From positions 2,156-9,760 of the forward strand of contig NZ_DLMO01000167.1 in NCBI RefSeq assembly GCF_002479325.1: a stretch of DNA of 7,605 nucleotides, read 5' to 3'. The translations under genes and the position numbers were made by a program. The notes beneath the pieces are model-generated. The model saw only the letters and a list, made by a program, of their open reading frames with translations. It had not been told where the DNA came from and did no database searches. Origin of the DNA: Brevundimonas sp. UBA7534. Its GTDB lineage: Bacteria > Pseudomonadota > Alphaproteobacteria > Caulobacterales > Caulobacteraceae. The number at the start of each line of letters is the position of its first letter. Positions within the stretch are counted from its first letter, which is position 1. Positions 7,481 to 7,605 of this stretch are shown here, piece after piece.

Positions 7481-7605
7481 CCGCTCATCCCGGCGAAAGC
7501 CGGGACCCAGTGCTTTGGGCCGAAGGCGGCAAAGGTTCGCACGCCCTTGGTCCAACGCACTGCCAAGCGACAGAACTGGGTCCCGGCTTTCGCCGGGATG
7601 AGCGG
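7481..7605. repeat. REP-like inverted repeat pair (REPIN-like), reaching the window edge
   Basis: The 31 bases at 7481-7511 are the exact reverse complement of 7575-7605, with a 63-base spacer (7512-7574). Each arm itself contains a 7-bp stem: in the left arm TCCCGGC / GCCGGGA around a GAAA tetraloop (7488-7505), in the right arm the complement around TTTC (7581-7598). This is the two-REPs-in-inversion layout of REPIN elements, which are mobilised by RAYT transposases acting in trans; none is encoded here. The right arm may extend past the window. Lying 5 bases after the serS stop, it can form a strong RNA hairpin that may act in 3'-end stability or termination, though no T-run follows the left hairpin. 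Confidence 0.85.

Overview
This is a GC-rich window (hand-counted coding samples give about 67-73 % G+C) with very high GC at third codon positions. It looks chromosomal and alphaproteobacterial, most likely Caulobacterales such as Brevundimonas. That placement is inference. It rests on codon use, on promoter candidates of the TTGCCG / GCTA type, on the compact FeoB, and on a REP-like repeat of a sort familiar from alphaproteobacterial intergenic DNA. No plasmid, phage or transposase gene is visible.

Layout, left to right. (1) 2-595, the C-terminal end of an RND (HAE1/AcrB-type) multidrug efflux pump. It converges on (2) 602-1132 (-), a lipoprotein-type class I c-type cytochrome. (3) A 148-bp divergent intergenic region carries a good Fur-box candidate and a promoter candidate for the cytochrome. 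(4) feoA-feoB (1281-3415, +) encode ferrous iron uptake, with start and stop codons overlapping. (5) 3449-4204 (+) is a bifunctional prepilin peptidase/N-methylase. Its stop codon overlaps that of (6) a convergent TetR-family regulator (4201-4827, -). (7) A tRNA-Thr(UGU) gene (4852-4927, -) lies just upstream of the regulator on the same strand, preceded by (8) a HIT-family protein (4988-5425, -). (9) Divergent from HIT is a small four-helix membrane protein of the 'phage holin family' YvlD type (5537-5890, +). (10) serS (5979-7475, +) encodes seryl-tRNA synthetase. (11) A perfect 31-bp inverted repeat of REP-like units (7481-7605) follows serS and reaches the window edge. No gene-free stretch exceeds 300 bases.

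Most of this is housekeeping and envelope biology: iron uptake, efflux, periplasmic electron transfer, pilin or pseudopilin maturation, and translation. The feo genes form one operon. The other neighbours do not form a recognisable pathway.

The main oddity is inside serS. The protein is 498 residues, about 65-70 longer than usual. The excess is one in-frame, helix-rich insertion (about residues 225-294) between the motif-1-proximal GTGQLPKF segment and the serine-binding TAE loop. The insertion has about 51 % GC at third positions and uses codons rare in its neighbours (AGA, AGG, ATA, CTA). The atypical codon use also spills into the conserved sequence just upstream, so the segment looks recently acquired or recombined. 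All catalytic motifs remain intact.
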